64,000 nucleotides of DNA, from NCBI RefSeq assembly GCF_000714815.1, contig NZ_JMIH01000016.1, positions 186,001-250,000 on the forward strand, in the 5' to 3' direction. The first letter of the stretch is position 1; each line of letters opens with the position of its first letter. The DNA comes from Anditalea andensis. GTDB taxonomy: Bacteria > Bacteroidota > Bacteroidia > Cytophagales > Cyclobacteriaceae. This document shows, piece after piece, positions 9,142 through 17,749 of the stretch. Position numbers and translations under genes: made by a program. The notes beneath the pieces were generated by a model. That model worked only from the letters and a program-made list of their open reading frames with translations. It was not told the origin of the DNA and made no database searches.

Positions 9142-10275
9142 CTATTCCTCCATAGACTGCTTTGATGTTTTTAATATGGAATCCCATCTGGTATCCGCAT
9201 TTCTAGCCCAAGTGAGTATTTTCGGAACTAAAGCCACTCCCAGTAAAATAGTACCTACCAAGAGTATGTGAAAAGGATTCATGAAATAAGACCCGGAAGT
9301 AAAGATACCCAATATAAGCAAAGTGCTAAAAGGAAGGGATAAAGCCAACACATTGATACCAAGTTCAAGATCAAAGGTCATGTTCTTTTTCAAACTATCC
9401 TTTTCAAGCTCCATAGCCCTTATAGCTGACATATGGGCAAATGGCCAAAAACTGCAGGCGCTCTGAGGAAATACCACAGCCAACATAACAGCCGCTTCAG
9501 ACGGCAAAGGGACAAGAAGTACAAAGATACCGCTCAATAGGAAGGTAATACCCGATCTGAAAATGAGTAAAGATGTAATCATCTTTAACTGATCCCATTT
9601 AAATATTACCGCTACCCCTATAAACAACAAAACCAACGGGGTCATCATGTTTTTTAACATGATAATGGATTCACTCAGGAATAAGGGCATGGTCTCTAAT
9701 CTTATTCCAAATGACAACAGCACAATGGCTACCAACATCACCATATTGATAGGTTCCTTTACCATTGCCATCACTAACTCTTTTATTCTCTGTCCATTTG
9801 AGATAGCTGTGAGATGATGTGATTTGTAAAACCAGTGCATTGCCAAAAGGTAAGATATCAATAGGACAAATAACTTATTGCCTATATCTGCCAAAGCTCC
9901 CCAGGCCAATACTTCATCCCCTAAGTATTCCACTAAAAAAGGAAAACAGGATAACCCTGGAGCCAGTGATGGTAGTAATAACATCAAGGTTCTCATGGAA
10001 GGAGTATTCGCTTCTATCCCAAGAACCGGAAGAACATACCTGATCCCTAATATCATGATAACATTAAAGACTAAAGCTAGAATAGGAAGCATCAATAGGT
10101 CAGGATTAATCTCTATTTTAAGCAATGCTACAAATATCATCGCAGGCAGCGCTATATCCAATATAATAGTCTTTAAGCCTTTTTTATGATCTTCTTTTAT
10201 TAATTTTTGCTTTAATAGAAACCCTATTACTATTAGGAGCAATAAGGAAAGCGTTTTTTGTAGAGCTATACTCAT
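9142..10275 (-). CDS. AEC-family (auxin efflux carrier-like) transporter
   Basis: 377 residues, about ten membrane helices in two halves, with the family pattern LDIALPAMIFVALL near residues 40-53 and a polar break in the middle of the protein. AEC permeases are secondary carriers; bacterial members move malate, malonate or amino-acid-like compounds. The gene starts 14 bp after the stop of the Tat-exported aminotransferase and shares its terminator, so the two are almost certainly co-transcribed. That suggests the carrier moves a substrate or product of the aminotransferase. The substrate cannot be read from the sequence. Confidence 0.85.
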   Translation of the reverse strand: MSIALQKTLSLLLLIVIGFLLKQKLIKEDHKKGLKTIILDIALPAMIFVALLKIEINPDLLMLPILALVFNVIMILGIRYVLPVLGIEANTPSMRTLMLLLPSLAPGLSCFPFLVEYLGDEVLAWGALADIGNKLFVLLISYLLAMHWFYKSHHLTAISNGQRIKELVMAMVKEPINMVMLVAIVLLSFGIRLETMPLFLSESIIMLKNMMTPLVLLFIGVAVIFKWDQLKMITSLLIFRSGITFLLSGIFVLLVPLPSEAAVMLAVVFPQSACSFWPFAHMSAIRAMELEKDSLKKNMTFDLELGINVLALSLPFSTLLILGIFTSGSYFMNPFHILLVGTILLGVALVPKILTWARNADTRWDSILKTSKQSMEE

Positions 10276-10289
10276 ATGTGATCTATTAT

Positions 10290-11453
10290 TTAGGCGGTAA
10301 CTTTTTTGAATGTACTGACAAATAGTTTCATTTCATCCATAGTTCCCATACTGACCCTGCACCATGGTTTATCCCCTATATTGAACACTCTAATCCCCAC
10401 TCCACTGTCATACATTTCTTTTAAAAATTCCTGCCCATCCATGCGGATAGGGAATATCAAAAAATTAGCAACAGAAGGTATGATCTCATATCCAAGAGCA
10501 GAAATAGAAGACATAGTATATGCTCTACATTCTTGGTTTTTATGCTTACAATCTGTCAGAAAAGCTTCATCCTTCATGCTCGCTATAGCTCCCTGAAGAG
10601 ATGTGACACATAGTCCCATGGTACCTCTTACCATACTGGAGATGTTTTTTATACGCTCCGGTGTAGCCACCAGATAGCCGATCCTAAGGCCTGCCATACC
10701 ATGTATTTTGCTGAATGTCCTGGCTACCATCACATCTTTACCTTCTCTTACTAAGCTTACCATCGACTGTGATGCGGGATTATCCATAAATTCCAGATAG
10801 GCCTCATCTACAAATATGGGAGCCTTCACTGAAACTTTATCACAGAATTTCTTCAGTTTGCCTGCGTCTGTTATTGAACCTGTAGGATTGTTTGGGTTGC
10901 AGATATAGACCAATTTGGTTTCCTTGTCTACTGCTTCTGTCATTTTGTCCAGGTCATGGGAGAAATCTTTCATTAAAGGAACTGGTTTCCAGCTCCCACC
11001 CATAGATTGAGCTGTATTGATCAAAGACATGTAAGCAGGGTCTGCAGAAACTACGTTACCTCCTTCTTTAAACCTGACTATGGCCGTCTTTTCCAGCAAA
11101 TCTGTGGATCCTGGCCCCAGCATGATGTGATCAGGTGTTACCCCTTCTTTTTCTGCGATCATATCAATCAGGGTAGCTGCATCGCCATGCCCATACCTGT
11201 TGCCGGAGATAACTGCATTGGTGATCGCATGGACTACTTTTGGTGCCGGTCCATAAGGGTTTTCATTGGCAGAAAGCCTAGCCACTAATTTAGCTTCATC
11301 GACTACGAATTTTGGCAACTCTTCCAAAAGTACACTTTTGGATATCAATGTGGTAGTCATATTGGCATAGCCCATTAAGGGAGAGAAAGCTACCCCTCCT
11401 GCTGCTAACATACTGGACTTGATCCAATCTCTGCGGTTTATTTTTTTTAACAT
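10290..11453 (-). CDS. Tat-exported HisC-like PLP aminotransferase
   Basis: 387 residues. A Tat-type leader with RRDWIK near residues 7-12 is followed by a hydrophobic stretch ending near residue 31. The class I/II aminotransferase fold shows CNPNNPTG at 185-192, PLP-ring Asp D216 and Tyr Y219 (VDEAY) and Schiff-base lysine K249 (TFSKIHG), closest in style to histidinol-phosphate aminotransferase. All cofactor residues are present. Export in folded, cofactor-loaded form to the periplasm is unusual for this family and argues against a role in histidine synthesis. Co-transcribed with the AEC carrier 14 bp downstream. The amino-group donor and substrate are unknown. Confidence 0.85.
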   Translation of the reverse strand: MLKKINRRDWIKSSMLAAGGVAFSPLMGYANMTTTLISKSVLLEELPKFVVDEAKLVARLSANENPYGPAPKVVHAITNAVISGNRYGHGDAATLIDMIAEKEGVTPDHIMLGPGSTDLLEKTAIVRFKEGGNVVSADPAYMSLINTAQSMGGSWKPVPLMKDFSHDLDKMTEAVDKETKLVYICNPNNPTGSITDAGKLKKFCDKVSVKAPIFVDEAYLEFMDNPASQSMVSLVREGKDVMVARTFSKIHGMAGLRIGYLVATPERIKNISSMVRGTMGLCVTSLQGAIASMKDEAFLTDCKHKNQECRAYTMSSISALGYEIIPSVANFLIFPIRMDGQEFLKEMYDSGVGIRVFNIGDKPWCRVSMGTMDEMKLFVSTFKKVTA

Positions 11454-11825
11454 ATTGTTGATTAATAGAGGTTTGATAGATTAAGACTACAATTGGCTTA
11501 TTACATAGTGAGTTTCTGTTGGGGTCATGTTTTATCAAGTCCTTTGCTGATACAATGATTAAAAACAAAAATTTCGATTATTTCAAATACAGGGTTAAAT
11601 TTATACCTTTTATTTCAATTATTATGTCAAATTAATAAAATATAGTTAAAATTTAAACCATTAAATTAAAAATATACGATTCAAATAGGTTTTTTAGTTC
11701 TAATATTCGGTTAATTATGGTTTTATAACCAGAGGGTGATTAGTAACTGTTATATGGAATTGTATTGATTTCTTTAATATTGGTGCAAAAGCTCAAATTC
11801 TGGCCTAATTTTTATGTAATTTTAT
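11454..11825. other. Divergent intergenic region
   Basis: 372 bp of AT-rich sequence between the start of the aminotransferase gene (minus) and a small ORF (plus). It must contain the promoter of the aminotransferase-AEC operon. No exact TAnnTTTG element or clear repeat was recognised. Confidence 0.5.
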
Positions 11826-12182
11826 ATGATGAAAAATGCGAGGTTTATATCTATATGGTTGCTGTGTCTGACTATTTTAGTTCAGATCTGCCTACCTACG
11901 GCATATAAAAATGGCAATCTTGATCGGCCCCAAGACGATCTATCCATTCATCAGTCCCATCTTGGCGTAGATTATTTAAATACTGACGGGATATGTATTG
12001 AATATCTAGATACCTATTCCTCACGGATTGACTTGGGGAGTACACTTTTCTACACTTTGCCCACTTTTTCATTGGATGCATTCCATGGCAGTCGATCAGT
12101 CATTCAGTGGGTATTGACTCATCAGGTAAATCTTCAGTTTACCAAATCCGACATCATATTTCCTTTTGCTTATTTCTGGTAG
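11826..12182 (+). CDS. Hypothetical protein with N-terminal signal or membrane segment
   Basis: 118 residues, not recognised. Residues 8-26 are hydrophobic after a short positively charged start, so the protein is probably exported or anchored. The rest is polar with scattered aromatic residues and no motif. It lies 111 bp before another unknown membrane-anchored protein on the same strand. Its coding status is moderate: composition is protein-like and no competing frame is better, but there is no family support. Confidence 0.45.
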   Translation: MMKNARFISIWLLCLTILVQICLPTAYKNGNLDRPQDDLSIHQSHLGVDYLNTDGICIEYLDTYSSRIDLGSTLFYTLPTFSLDAFHGSRSVIQWVLTHQVNLQFTKSDIIFPFAYFW

Positions 12183-12293
12183 ATTCTATTTTATTACCCC
12201 TGTTGATTGGCAGTAAAAATAAGTTTAAACTCATAGGATTGAAGCTTTCATACAGATACGCTCAGTACAATCCTATACATCTACCTATATAAC

Positions 12294-12812
12294 ATGATTG
12301 AAATTAATTTTATAGGCTTGGCAATATCCATGGTGCTATTGTTTGCCTTTATGACACCTATAATACTTAATATTAGAAAAAACAATAAAACCCAAAAAGC
12401 ACTCCTGTTGCAGATGGAAAATGCTTTCTTAAAACATGGGTTGAAAGTTCATAAGATAGAAAGCTGGAGACACAGGTATGCCATTGCCATAGACCATGAG
12501 GCCAGAAAATTAATCTTTATAAATACCGGAAGCGAACCTCAGGAAATATTCATTGACCTGAATGAGGTAAACCAGGTGATCATCCATGAAAACCATCATT
12601 TGAATGGCACTGGAAAAGAAAGCTATAAGGTAATCGATAGATTGGACCTTATCCTATTGGGGGCAAAACAGGAAAGATACAAGCTTAGCTTCTATGACAG
12701 TGAAGTCTTTTCAGATGTCCAAAATGAAAAGCCACTCCTCGATGAATGGTACGCCCATATTAAGACAATCATTCAAAATAGACCGGTCCAAAAGGCAGCA
12801 GTATTGGCCTAA
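12294..12812 (+). CDS. Hypothetical membrane-anchored protein
   Basis: 172 residues. One N-terminal membrane helix (about 5-27) is followed by a cytoplasmic domain of alternating strands (HRYAIAIDHEARKLIFINTG near 60-79) and a C-terminal helix. The pattern of short strands resembles PH-like or YokE-like small beta domains, but no named family is recognised. A clear hairpin terminator follows the stop codon, supporting a real transcript ending here. Function unknown. Confidence 0.65.
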   Translation: MIEINFIGLAISMVLLFAFMTPIILNIRKNNKTQKALLLQMENAFLKHGLKVHKIESWRHRYAIAIDHEARKLIFINTGSEPQEIFIDLNEVNQVIIHENHHLNGTGKESYKVIDRLDLILLGAKQERYKLSFYDSEVFSDVQNEKPLLDEWYAHIKTIIQNRPVQKAAVLA

Positions 12813-12816
12813 TTAT

Positions 12817-12844
12817 AACGGGAAGGGTTTACTCCTTCCCTGTT
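12817..12844 (+). terminator. Hairpin terminator after the 172-residue membrane protein gene
   Basis: GGGAAGG (12820-12826) pairs with CCTTCCC (12834-12840) around a 7-nt loop, and AAC/TGTT extends the base with one bulge. It begins 5 bp after the stop codon. The T-rich tail is weak but present. Confidence 0.6.
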
Positions 12845-13022
12845 ATTGCTTTATACGGAAACGCTAAATCTTATTTATAACCAATAATATGATTATAGCA
12901 GGAAGCTGTTATAAGGAAAGCGCTTATCAAACATGTTCAGGTATATTGTCAATTATTGGCATTTCATATTCTTAAAAATATTAAGATGTCTCGCTATATT
13001 TAAACTTAAATGATATCTTCTT

Positions 13023-13382
13023 ATGGAAAAAGTAAAAATAAATGAAAAGCTCAACCTATTTAGCGATCATTGGAACCCACGTATCGTTGGTGAACTTAAC
13101 GGCCAACTGGTAAAGGTAGCAAAACTGAAAGGCGAATTTGTATGGCATTCACATGAAGACGAAGATGAATTGTTCTTTATTATAAAAGGTGAGTTGATAA
13201 TAGAGTTTAGAGATAGGCAAGTCATACTAAAAGACAATGAATTCCTGATAGTGCCAAAGGGTACAGAACATAGGCCAGTAGCCAAAGAAGAAGTCGCTGT
13301 CATGCTGTTTGAACCAGCCACTACCCTCAATACCGGCAATCAATATGGGGAAATGACCAGAGAAAAATTAGATAAAATATAA
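13023..13382 (+). CDS. Small cupin-domain protein
   Basis: 119 residues forming one cupin barrel. Metal-site residues are visible in HSHEDEDELF (about 40-49) and in the second motif PKGTEHRP (about 79-86). Single-domain cupins of this size are usually sugar isomerases, dioxygenases or binding proteins; the sequence does not say which. It is monocistronic, lying between a terminator at 12817-12844 and the DUF1080 gene 170 bp downstream. Confidence 0.8.
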   Translation: MEKVKINEKLNLFSDHWNPRIVGELNGQLVKVAKLKGEFVWHSHEDEDELFFIIKGELIIEFRDRQVILKDNEFLIVPKGTEHRPVAKEEVAVMLFEPATTLNTGNQYGEMTREKLDKI

Positions 13383-13553
13383 TGAAGTAATTATAATATC
13401 ACCCCAATGAATGCTATTCGATCAAATTATTGAAAGCAGCCAAAATTATAGCTAAAACCATTTAACTTAATATTTTTTTTCTGGTGGTATAAGATTTTAA
13501 GCACAAATCATTTATCTTGGATGCTGATAATAAACCTCATTAAACCTAAAACT

Positions 13554-14315
13554 ATGAACATTAAATTAACTTGCCGTATCACGGTAATCGCTGTTTTGGC
13601 AGCTTTCCCCATATTAGCGCAGCAGCAGGACATTAAACTTCCGCCAGAAGCTACTGAATTTTGGGAACCAGAACCGAGAGTAGTCACTCCAGCCAATGAA
13701 AACCATCTTCCCCCTTCAGACGCCATTGTATTGTTTGATGGCAGCAGTCTTGATAAATTTTTAGGTATAAAAGATGGGGGAACTGCACCATGGAAGGTAG
13801 ATAACGGTACATTTACTGTGGTACCAGGAAGTGGGGACCTTAAAACAAAAGAATCATTTGGGGATGTTCAGATTCATATAGAATGGTCTGCCCCTGATGT
13901 AGTTAAAGGTAAAAGCCAAGGAAGGGGCAACAGTGGCCTGCTTGTCATGGGCAAATATGAAATACAGATATTGGACTCCTATGATAACAGGACGTACTCT
14001 AATGGTCAGGCCGGCAGCATTTATAAGCAGCATCCGCCTCTGGTGAATGCCATGAGGTCACCTGAAGAATGGAACACTTATGATATTATTTTTATTGCTC
14101 CTAGATTTAACAGTGATGGAATGGTCATAAGTCCTGCCAAAGCCACTGTTTTTCATAACGGCATAGTAGTACAAAATGCAGTGGAGCTAAAGGGGCCGAC
14201 GGAATACATCGGTATACCTAATTATAAAGAGCATGAGGCAGAACTGCCTTTCCATCTTCAGGACCATGGGGATCTGGTAAGTTTCAGGAATATCTGGGTC
14301 AGAAAATTAAACTAA
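13554..14315 (+). CDS. DUF1080 (3-keto-disaccharide hydrolase-like) secreted protein
   Basis: 253 residues from the ATG at 13554. An ATG 33 bp upstream is in frame, but only the later start gives a normal signal peptide (MNIKLTCRITVIAVLAAFPILAQ). The domain is a concanavalin-like sandwich: VLFDGSSLDKFLG near 63-75, GNSGLLVMGKYEIQILDSY near 133-151. DUF1080 proteins are lectin-like or hydrolytic, and some cleave 3-keto-glycosides. The next gene, 24 bp downstream, is a Tat-exported Gfo/Idh/MocA oxidoreductase, which could form or consume 3-keto sugars in the periplasm. The partnership is inferred from synteny. Confidence 0.85.
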   Translation: MNIKLTCRITVIAVLAAFPILAQQQDIKLPPEATEFWEPEPRVVTPANENHLPPSDAIVLFDGSSLDKFLGIKDGGTAPWKVDNGTFTVVPGSGDLKTKESFGDVQIHIEWSAPDVVKGKSQGRGNSGLLVMGKYEIQILDSYDNRTYSNGQAGSIYKQHPPLVNAMRSPEEWNTYDIIFIAPRFNSDGMVISPAKATVFHNGIVVQNAVELKGPTEYIGIPNYKEHEAELPFHLQDHGDLVSFRNIWVRKLN

Positions 14316-14339
14316 ATCCTAAGCGACAAAAAAACCATC

Positions 14340-15674
14340 ATGAACTCCAGAAGAAAATTCCTACAAAAATCATTGCTGGCCACTGCTGGGCTTAGTATTC
14401 CTTCATTTATCAATGCCTCCCAACTGGATGCCCTGGTAAGAAAAATCAGTCCAAATGATCGCCTTAATTTTGGTCTCATTGGGGCCAAAGGCATGGGTTG
14501 GTCTAATATGTCATCCTTTTTGAAAATGCCCCAGATACATTGTGCGGCCATTGCTGATATCGATGAAAGGGTATTGAATGAAAGAGCTGCTGATGTAGAA
14601 AAATTACGAGGTAAAAAGCCTAAACTATATAATGATTACCGTAAGATGCTAGAAGATAAAGATGTGGATGTGGTCATCGTCGGCACACCCGATCATTGGC
14701 ACGCGCTGAACCTTATCGACAGCCTCTCTGCAGGAAAACATGTATATGTAGAAAAACCGTTAGCCAATACCATAGAAGAATGTAACCTTATGGTTAAAGC
14801 ACAAGAACGCTATGGGAAGCTGGTCCAGGTAGGCCAATGGCAACGTAGCGGCTCTCAATATGCCGATGCCATTAATTTTGTAAAATCGGGTGAACTTGGC
14901 AACATACGTCTGGTCAAATGCTGGGCATACCAAGGCTGGATGAAACCTGTGCCCGTAGCAGCGGATGGAAAAGTGCCTCCGGGCGTAGATTATGATATGT
15001 GGCTGGGGCCGGCACCCAAAAGATCTTTTAATCCAAACCGTTTTCATTTTAACTTCCGGTGGTTTTGGGACTATGCAGGTGGACTGATGACAGACTGGGG
15101 AGTACATGAGATCGATATAGCGCTTCACGCCATGGGTGTCACTGCACCTAAATCCATCATGGCCTCAGGAGGTAAGTTGGCTTATCCGGAAGATGCATCC
15201 GAAACTCCAGATACCCTTCAGACTGTCTATGAATATGATGGATTTAATATGCTATGGGAACACGGCACAGGCATAGACAGCGGAAACTTCGGCTATAATG
15301 AAGGGATTGCATTTATAGGCAATAATGCCACTTTGGTCGTAAACCGAGGTGGATGGGAGATCATAGCGGAACGAAAAGATGGCAAACCACTGATAGCAGA
15401 CATGTCCAGGGTCAAACCTGATGGAGCCTCAGCACTGGACAAACATACTGAAAACTTTGTAGCGGCCATCACAGCTAATGACGCCTCTAAACTAAACTGC
15501 GGTATCAAGACAGGAAGCATAGCCGCCATCAATGCCCATATGGGTAACATAGCTTACAAAACAGGTGAAAAAATTTACTGGAATGCAGATAAAGGTCAGT
15601 TTACCAGCAGTAAAGCCAATAAACTGATTAAAGCCGATTACCACAACGGTTGGAAATTACCAAAAATAAGTTAA
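14340..15674 (+). CDS. Tat-exported Gfo/Idh/MocA family oxidoreductase
   Basis: 444 residues. An SRRKFL Tat motif at residues 3-8 and a hydrophobic stretch to about 26 suggest export as a folded protein with NAD(P) bound. The Rossmann domain (about 40-165) contains IADIDERVLNERAADVEKL and GTPDHWHALN, and the EKP dyad (VEKPLANT near 140) carries the conserved catalytic lysine. The C-terminal domain (about 170-440) has WDYAGGLMTDWGVHEIDIA, including the conserved histidine. The family oxidises or reduces sugar hydroxyls. Follows the DUF1080 gene by 24 bp and ends in a hairpin terminator. The exact sugar is unknown. Confidence 0.9.
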   Translation: MNSRRKFLQKSLLATAGLSIPSFINASQLDALVRKISPNDRLNFGLIGAKGMGWSNMSSFLKMPQIHCAAIADIDERVLNERAADVEKLRGKKPKLYNDYRKMLEDKDVDVVIVGTPDHWHALNLIDSLSAGKHVYVEKPLANTIEECNLMVKAQERYGKLVQVGQWQRSGSQYADAINFVKSGELGNIRLVKCWAYQGWMKPVPVAADGKVPPGVDYDMWLGPAPKRSFNPNRFHFNFRWFWDYAGGLMTDWGVHEIDIALHAMGVTAPKSIMASGGKLAYPEDASETPDTLQTVYEYDGFNMLWEHGTGIDSGNFGYNEGIAFIGNNATLVVNRGGWEIIAERKDGKPLIADMSRVKPDGASALDKHTENFVAAITANDASKLNCGIKTGSIAAINAHMGNIAYKTGEKIYWNADKGQFTSSKANKLIKADYHNGWKLPKIS

Positions 15675-16042
15675 AATTCTGCACCACAGATTGATATTGA
15701 TTCATATTGAATCTATTGATCCATCTGTGGTGCTTATAAACTACATGATTTTTTGAATAGATTAAATTTTTTATAATTAATTAATTTAAATCCCATTCAG
15801 CTTAATTAACTATTGGTACTTTTATAAAGTATATAATTTATTATAAATTTTTATAATTTTTAGAACTGGTACATATGAAATATTTCATACTATTCTATCC
15901 TAATAATACCAGAGCAGTCCGTATTAAATATCTATATCATATTTAAGATAATTGTTAAACTTCATTTCTGGTTTTTATGCTTTTTTGTATAAATTGCAAT
16001 TATAACAATTCCAATAATTTTTAAAACTATATATACCACATC
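15675..16042. other. Intergenic region, terminator plus AT-rich promoter zone
   Basis: 368 bp between the Gfo/Idh and DUF2243 genes, both rightward. The first 60 bp hold the terminator at 15681-15733. The remainder is very AT-rich and presumably carries the DUF2243-CtaG promoter, but no exact consensus was identified. Confidence 0.5.
15681..15733 (+). terminator. Terminator of the DUF1080-Gfo/Idh operon
   Basis: GCACCACAGAT (15681-15691) pairs perfectly with ATCTGTGGTGC (15723-15733). The loop contains a second small inverted repeat, GATTC/GAATC. It starts 6 bp after the oxidoreductase stop codon. Confidence 0.7.
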
Positions 16043-16516
16043 ATGCATAACCAACACAAAACACCCAATCCTACAAAATCACTATGGGGTGCTGTCCTGA
16101 TCGGCATAGGCGTAATGGCTGCTGTAGATACCATAATTTTTCACCAAATCCTTTCATGGCACCATTTCTACGATCTATCTACCACTGAAGTGGCGCTTTT
16201 GAGCGATGGGATATTACATTCAGCCGAACTGATAGCCCTTGTAGCGGGATTCTTTATACTCCTGGATTTAAGGAGAAATAAAGCAATGGTCAAAAAACGA
16301 GCATGGGCGGGATATTTTTTGGGAATGGGAGGATTCCAGCTTTTTGACGGCCTTATAAACCACAAAGTCTTAAGGCTGCACCAGATCAGATATGTGGACA
16401 ATGTGCTGCCTTATGATATTGTGTGGAATGTCACAGCCCTTGTTTTATTGGCCATCGGTACCTATATATATTATGGTCATGAGCGGCATTTGTCTGGATT
16501 AAATAGCACTCAGTAA
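16043..16516 (+). CDS. DUF2243 membrane protein
   Basis: 157 residues with four membrane helices. The DUF2243 pattern is clear: GAVLIGIGVMAAVDTIIFHQILSWHH near 16-41, DGILHSAELIALVAGF near 60-75, GGFQLFDGLINHKVLRLHQIR near 105-125. Conserved His residues in membrane-proximal positions suggest metal or heme contact. It precedes a CtaG-type protein by 10 bp; this pairing is common and points to respiratory oxidase assembly or copper handling. The molecular role of DUF2243 is not established. Confidence 0.88.
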   Translation: MHNQHKTPNPTKSLWGAVLIGIGVMAAVDTIIFHQILSWHHFYDLSTTEVALLSDGILHSAELIALVAGFFILLDLRRNKAMVKKRAWAGYFLGMGGFQLFDGLINHKVLRLHQIRYVDNVLPYDIVWNVTALVLLAIGTYIYYGHERHLSGLNSTQ

Positions 16517-16526
16517 TCCGAATGCC

Positions 16527-17339
16527 ATGCATGATCACCCCTCACATCATATGCCCCCTGCATCCATCGGAGATTGGATCCCGCTTGTTATAATTGTTTT
16601 TGTAGGGTTATTATACAGTTTTGGTTGGGCCTATGTTATCTGGAAAAAAAGAAACTGGAATTCAGCTAGGGGCATAAGTTTTTTGATAGGAACTTTGCTG
16701 CTATTTATAGCCATGTGGCCAGATTTGGTAAAGTGGGCACACCATGACCTTAGGGGACATATGGTGCAGCATTTACTGATCGGCATGTTTGCTCCCATCT
16801 TTTTGGTCATGGGGGCACCGGTAACCTTGGCACTCAAAACCTGTTCAAAAAATATAGCTGAAGGAATTACCTATTTATTGCGGAGTTTCTTTTTTCATAT
16901 TATCAGCCATCCACTGACCGCTATGTTTCTGAATTTAGGAGGTATGTATGTGCTTTACCTCACACCTATCTATAATGCCACCATTGAATACCCCATACTG
17001 CACCATGCCATCCATATCCATTTTCTGATGGCAGGATATCTGTTTACATGGGCTATCATAGGACCAGATCCTGCTCCTGCCAGGCCAGGACTGGTTACCA
17101 GGTTGGCGGTCTTATTTGCCAGCATTGCTGCCCATGCTTTTTTAAGCAAACTGATGTATGCGCATCTCTATCCACTGAACTCTCCCCATGGTAAGGAGGA
17201 GATACAGGAAGCCGCTAAACTAATGTATTACTGGGGTGACCTATCAGAATTCATCCTGATCATCATACTTTTTGCGCTTTGGTATTATAAGCGGGGACGT
17301 CCGGGTTATGACCTTTCTCCACTGCTGAAGTGGAGTTGA
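16527..17339 (+). CDS. ctaG: CtaG-type cytochrome c oxidase assembly protein
   Basis: 270 residues with about seven membrane helices and the caa3_CtaG family pattern: WPDLVKWAHHDLRGHMVQHLLIGMFAPIFLVMGAP near 68-102, HAIHIHFLMAGYLFTW near 155-170, and HAFLSKLMYAH near 202-212. The many membrane-proximal histidines fit copper delivery to the CuB or CuA site of caa3-type oxidases. This is the membrane CtaG/DUF1404-like family, not the Cox11 family that shares the symbol. An N-terminal HDHPSHHMPP segment could also bind metal. Co-transcribed with the DUF2243 gene. No oxidase subunit genes lie in the window. Confidence 0.85.
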   Translation: MHDHPSHHMPPASIGDWIPLVIIVFVGLLYSFGWAYVIWKKRNWNSARGISFLIGTLLLFIAMWPDLVKWAHHDLRGHMVQHLLIGMFAPIFLVMGAPVTLALKTCSKNIAEGITYLLRSFFFHIISHPLTAMFLNLGGMYVLYLTPIYNATIEYPILHHAIHIHFLMAGYLFTWAIIGPDPAPARPGLVTRLAVLFASIAAHAFLSKLMYAHLYPLNSPHGKEEIQEAAKLMYYWGDLSEFILIIILFALWYYKRGRPGYDLSPLLKWS

Positions 17340-17340
17340 T

Positions 17341-17382
17341 TCCCTATCTGAGTATTGTAACATTTATGTAAGGGATTTTTTT
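17341..17382 (+). terminator. Weak terminator candidate after ctaG
   Basis: TCCCT (17341-17345) can pair with AGGGA (17371-17375), and seven T follow directly. The stem is only 5 bp with a long loop, so this is a tentative call supported mainly by the T-run and its position immediately after the ctaG stop. Confidence 0.35.
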
Positions 17383-17479
17383 GATCATCCATCCCATACT
17401 TTTAGTGATTCGTCACTTTTTATTGTTGGCTTTCTATTCCTTGCTTACTCTTGTATAATCATTAACAAATAAGGAAAAA

Positions 17480-17674
17480 ATGAAAACTTTTGGCCATAAA
17501 CATAAAATGTACCTGATCATCTTTTGTGGTCTGATCTATAATTTATACCTGTACCAGCAGGAAAAGCCTTCAGCAAATGAACCACACAAACCGTTAATAA
17601 AAACGGTGACTATGACTGATCAAATTAATCTGAAAGATACTTCTGCTACAGAATACTTAAAATCACTGAAATAA
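17480..17674 (+). CDS. Small hypothetical membrane protein upstream of the sensor kinase
   Basis: 64 residues. Residues 9-24 form one hydrophobic segment, then a polar tail. An AAGGAAAAA purine stretch lies just before the ATG, consistent with a ribosome-binding region. It lies upstream of a LytS-type kinase on the same strand and could be a small accessory peptide for it, or unrelated. No family recognised. Confidence 0.45.
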   Translation: MKTFGHKHKMYLIIFCGLIYNLYLYQQEKPSANEPHKPLIKTVTMTDQINLKDTSATEYLKSLK

Positions 17675-17749
17675 ATACCAACTTGTACTCCGAAAACATC
17701 GCCTCACTATACATTGGAGATGATGTGGCTTCAATTATCATTACTTAAT

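Noticed and set aside
11296-11568. Minus-strand 90-residue open frame
   Set aside because: Overlaps the aminotransferase start in another frame and shows no signal or domain.
12107-12292. Plus-strand 61-residue open frame between two small genes
   Set aside because: Overlaps the 118-residue gene out of frame and has no family or start-site support.
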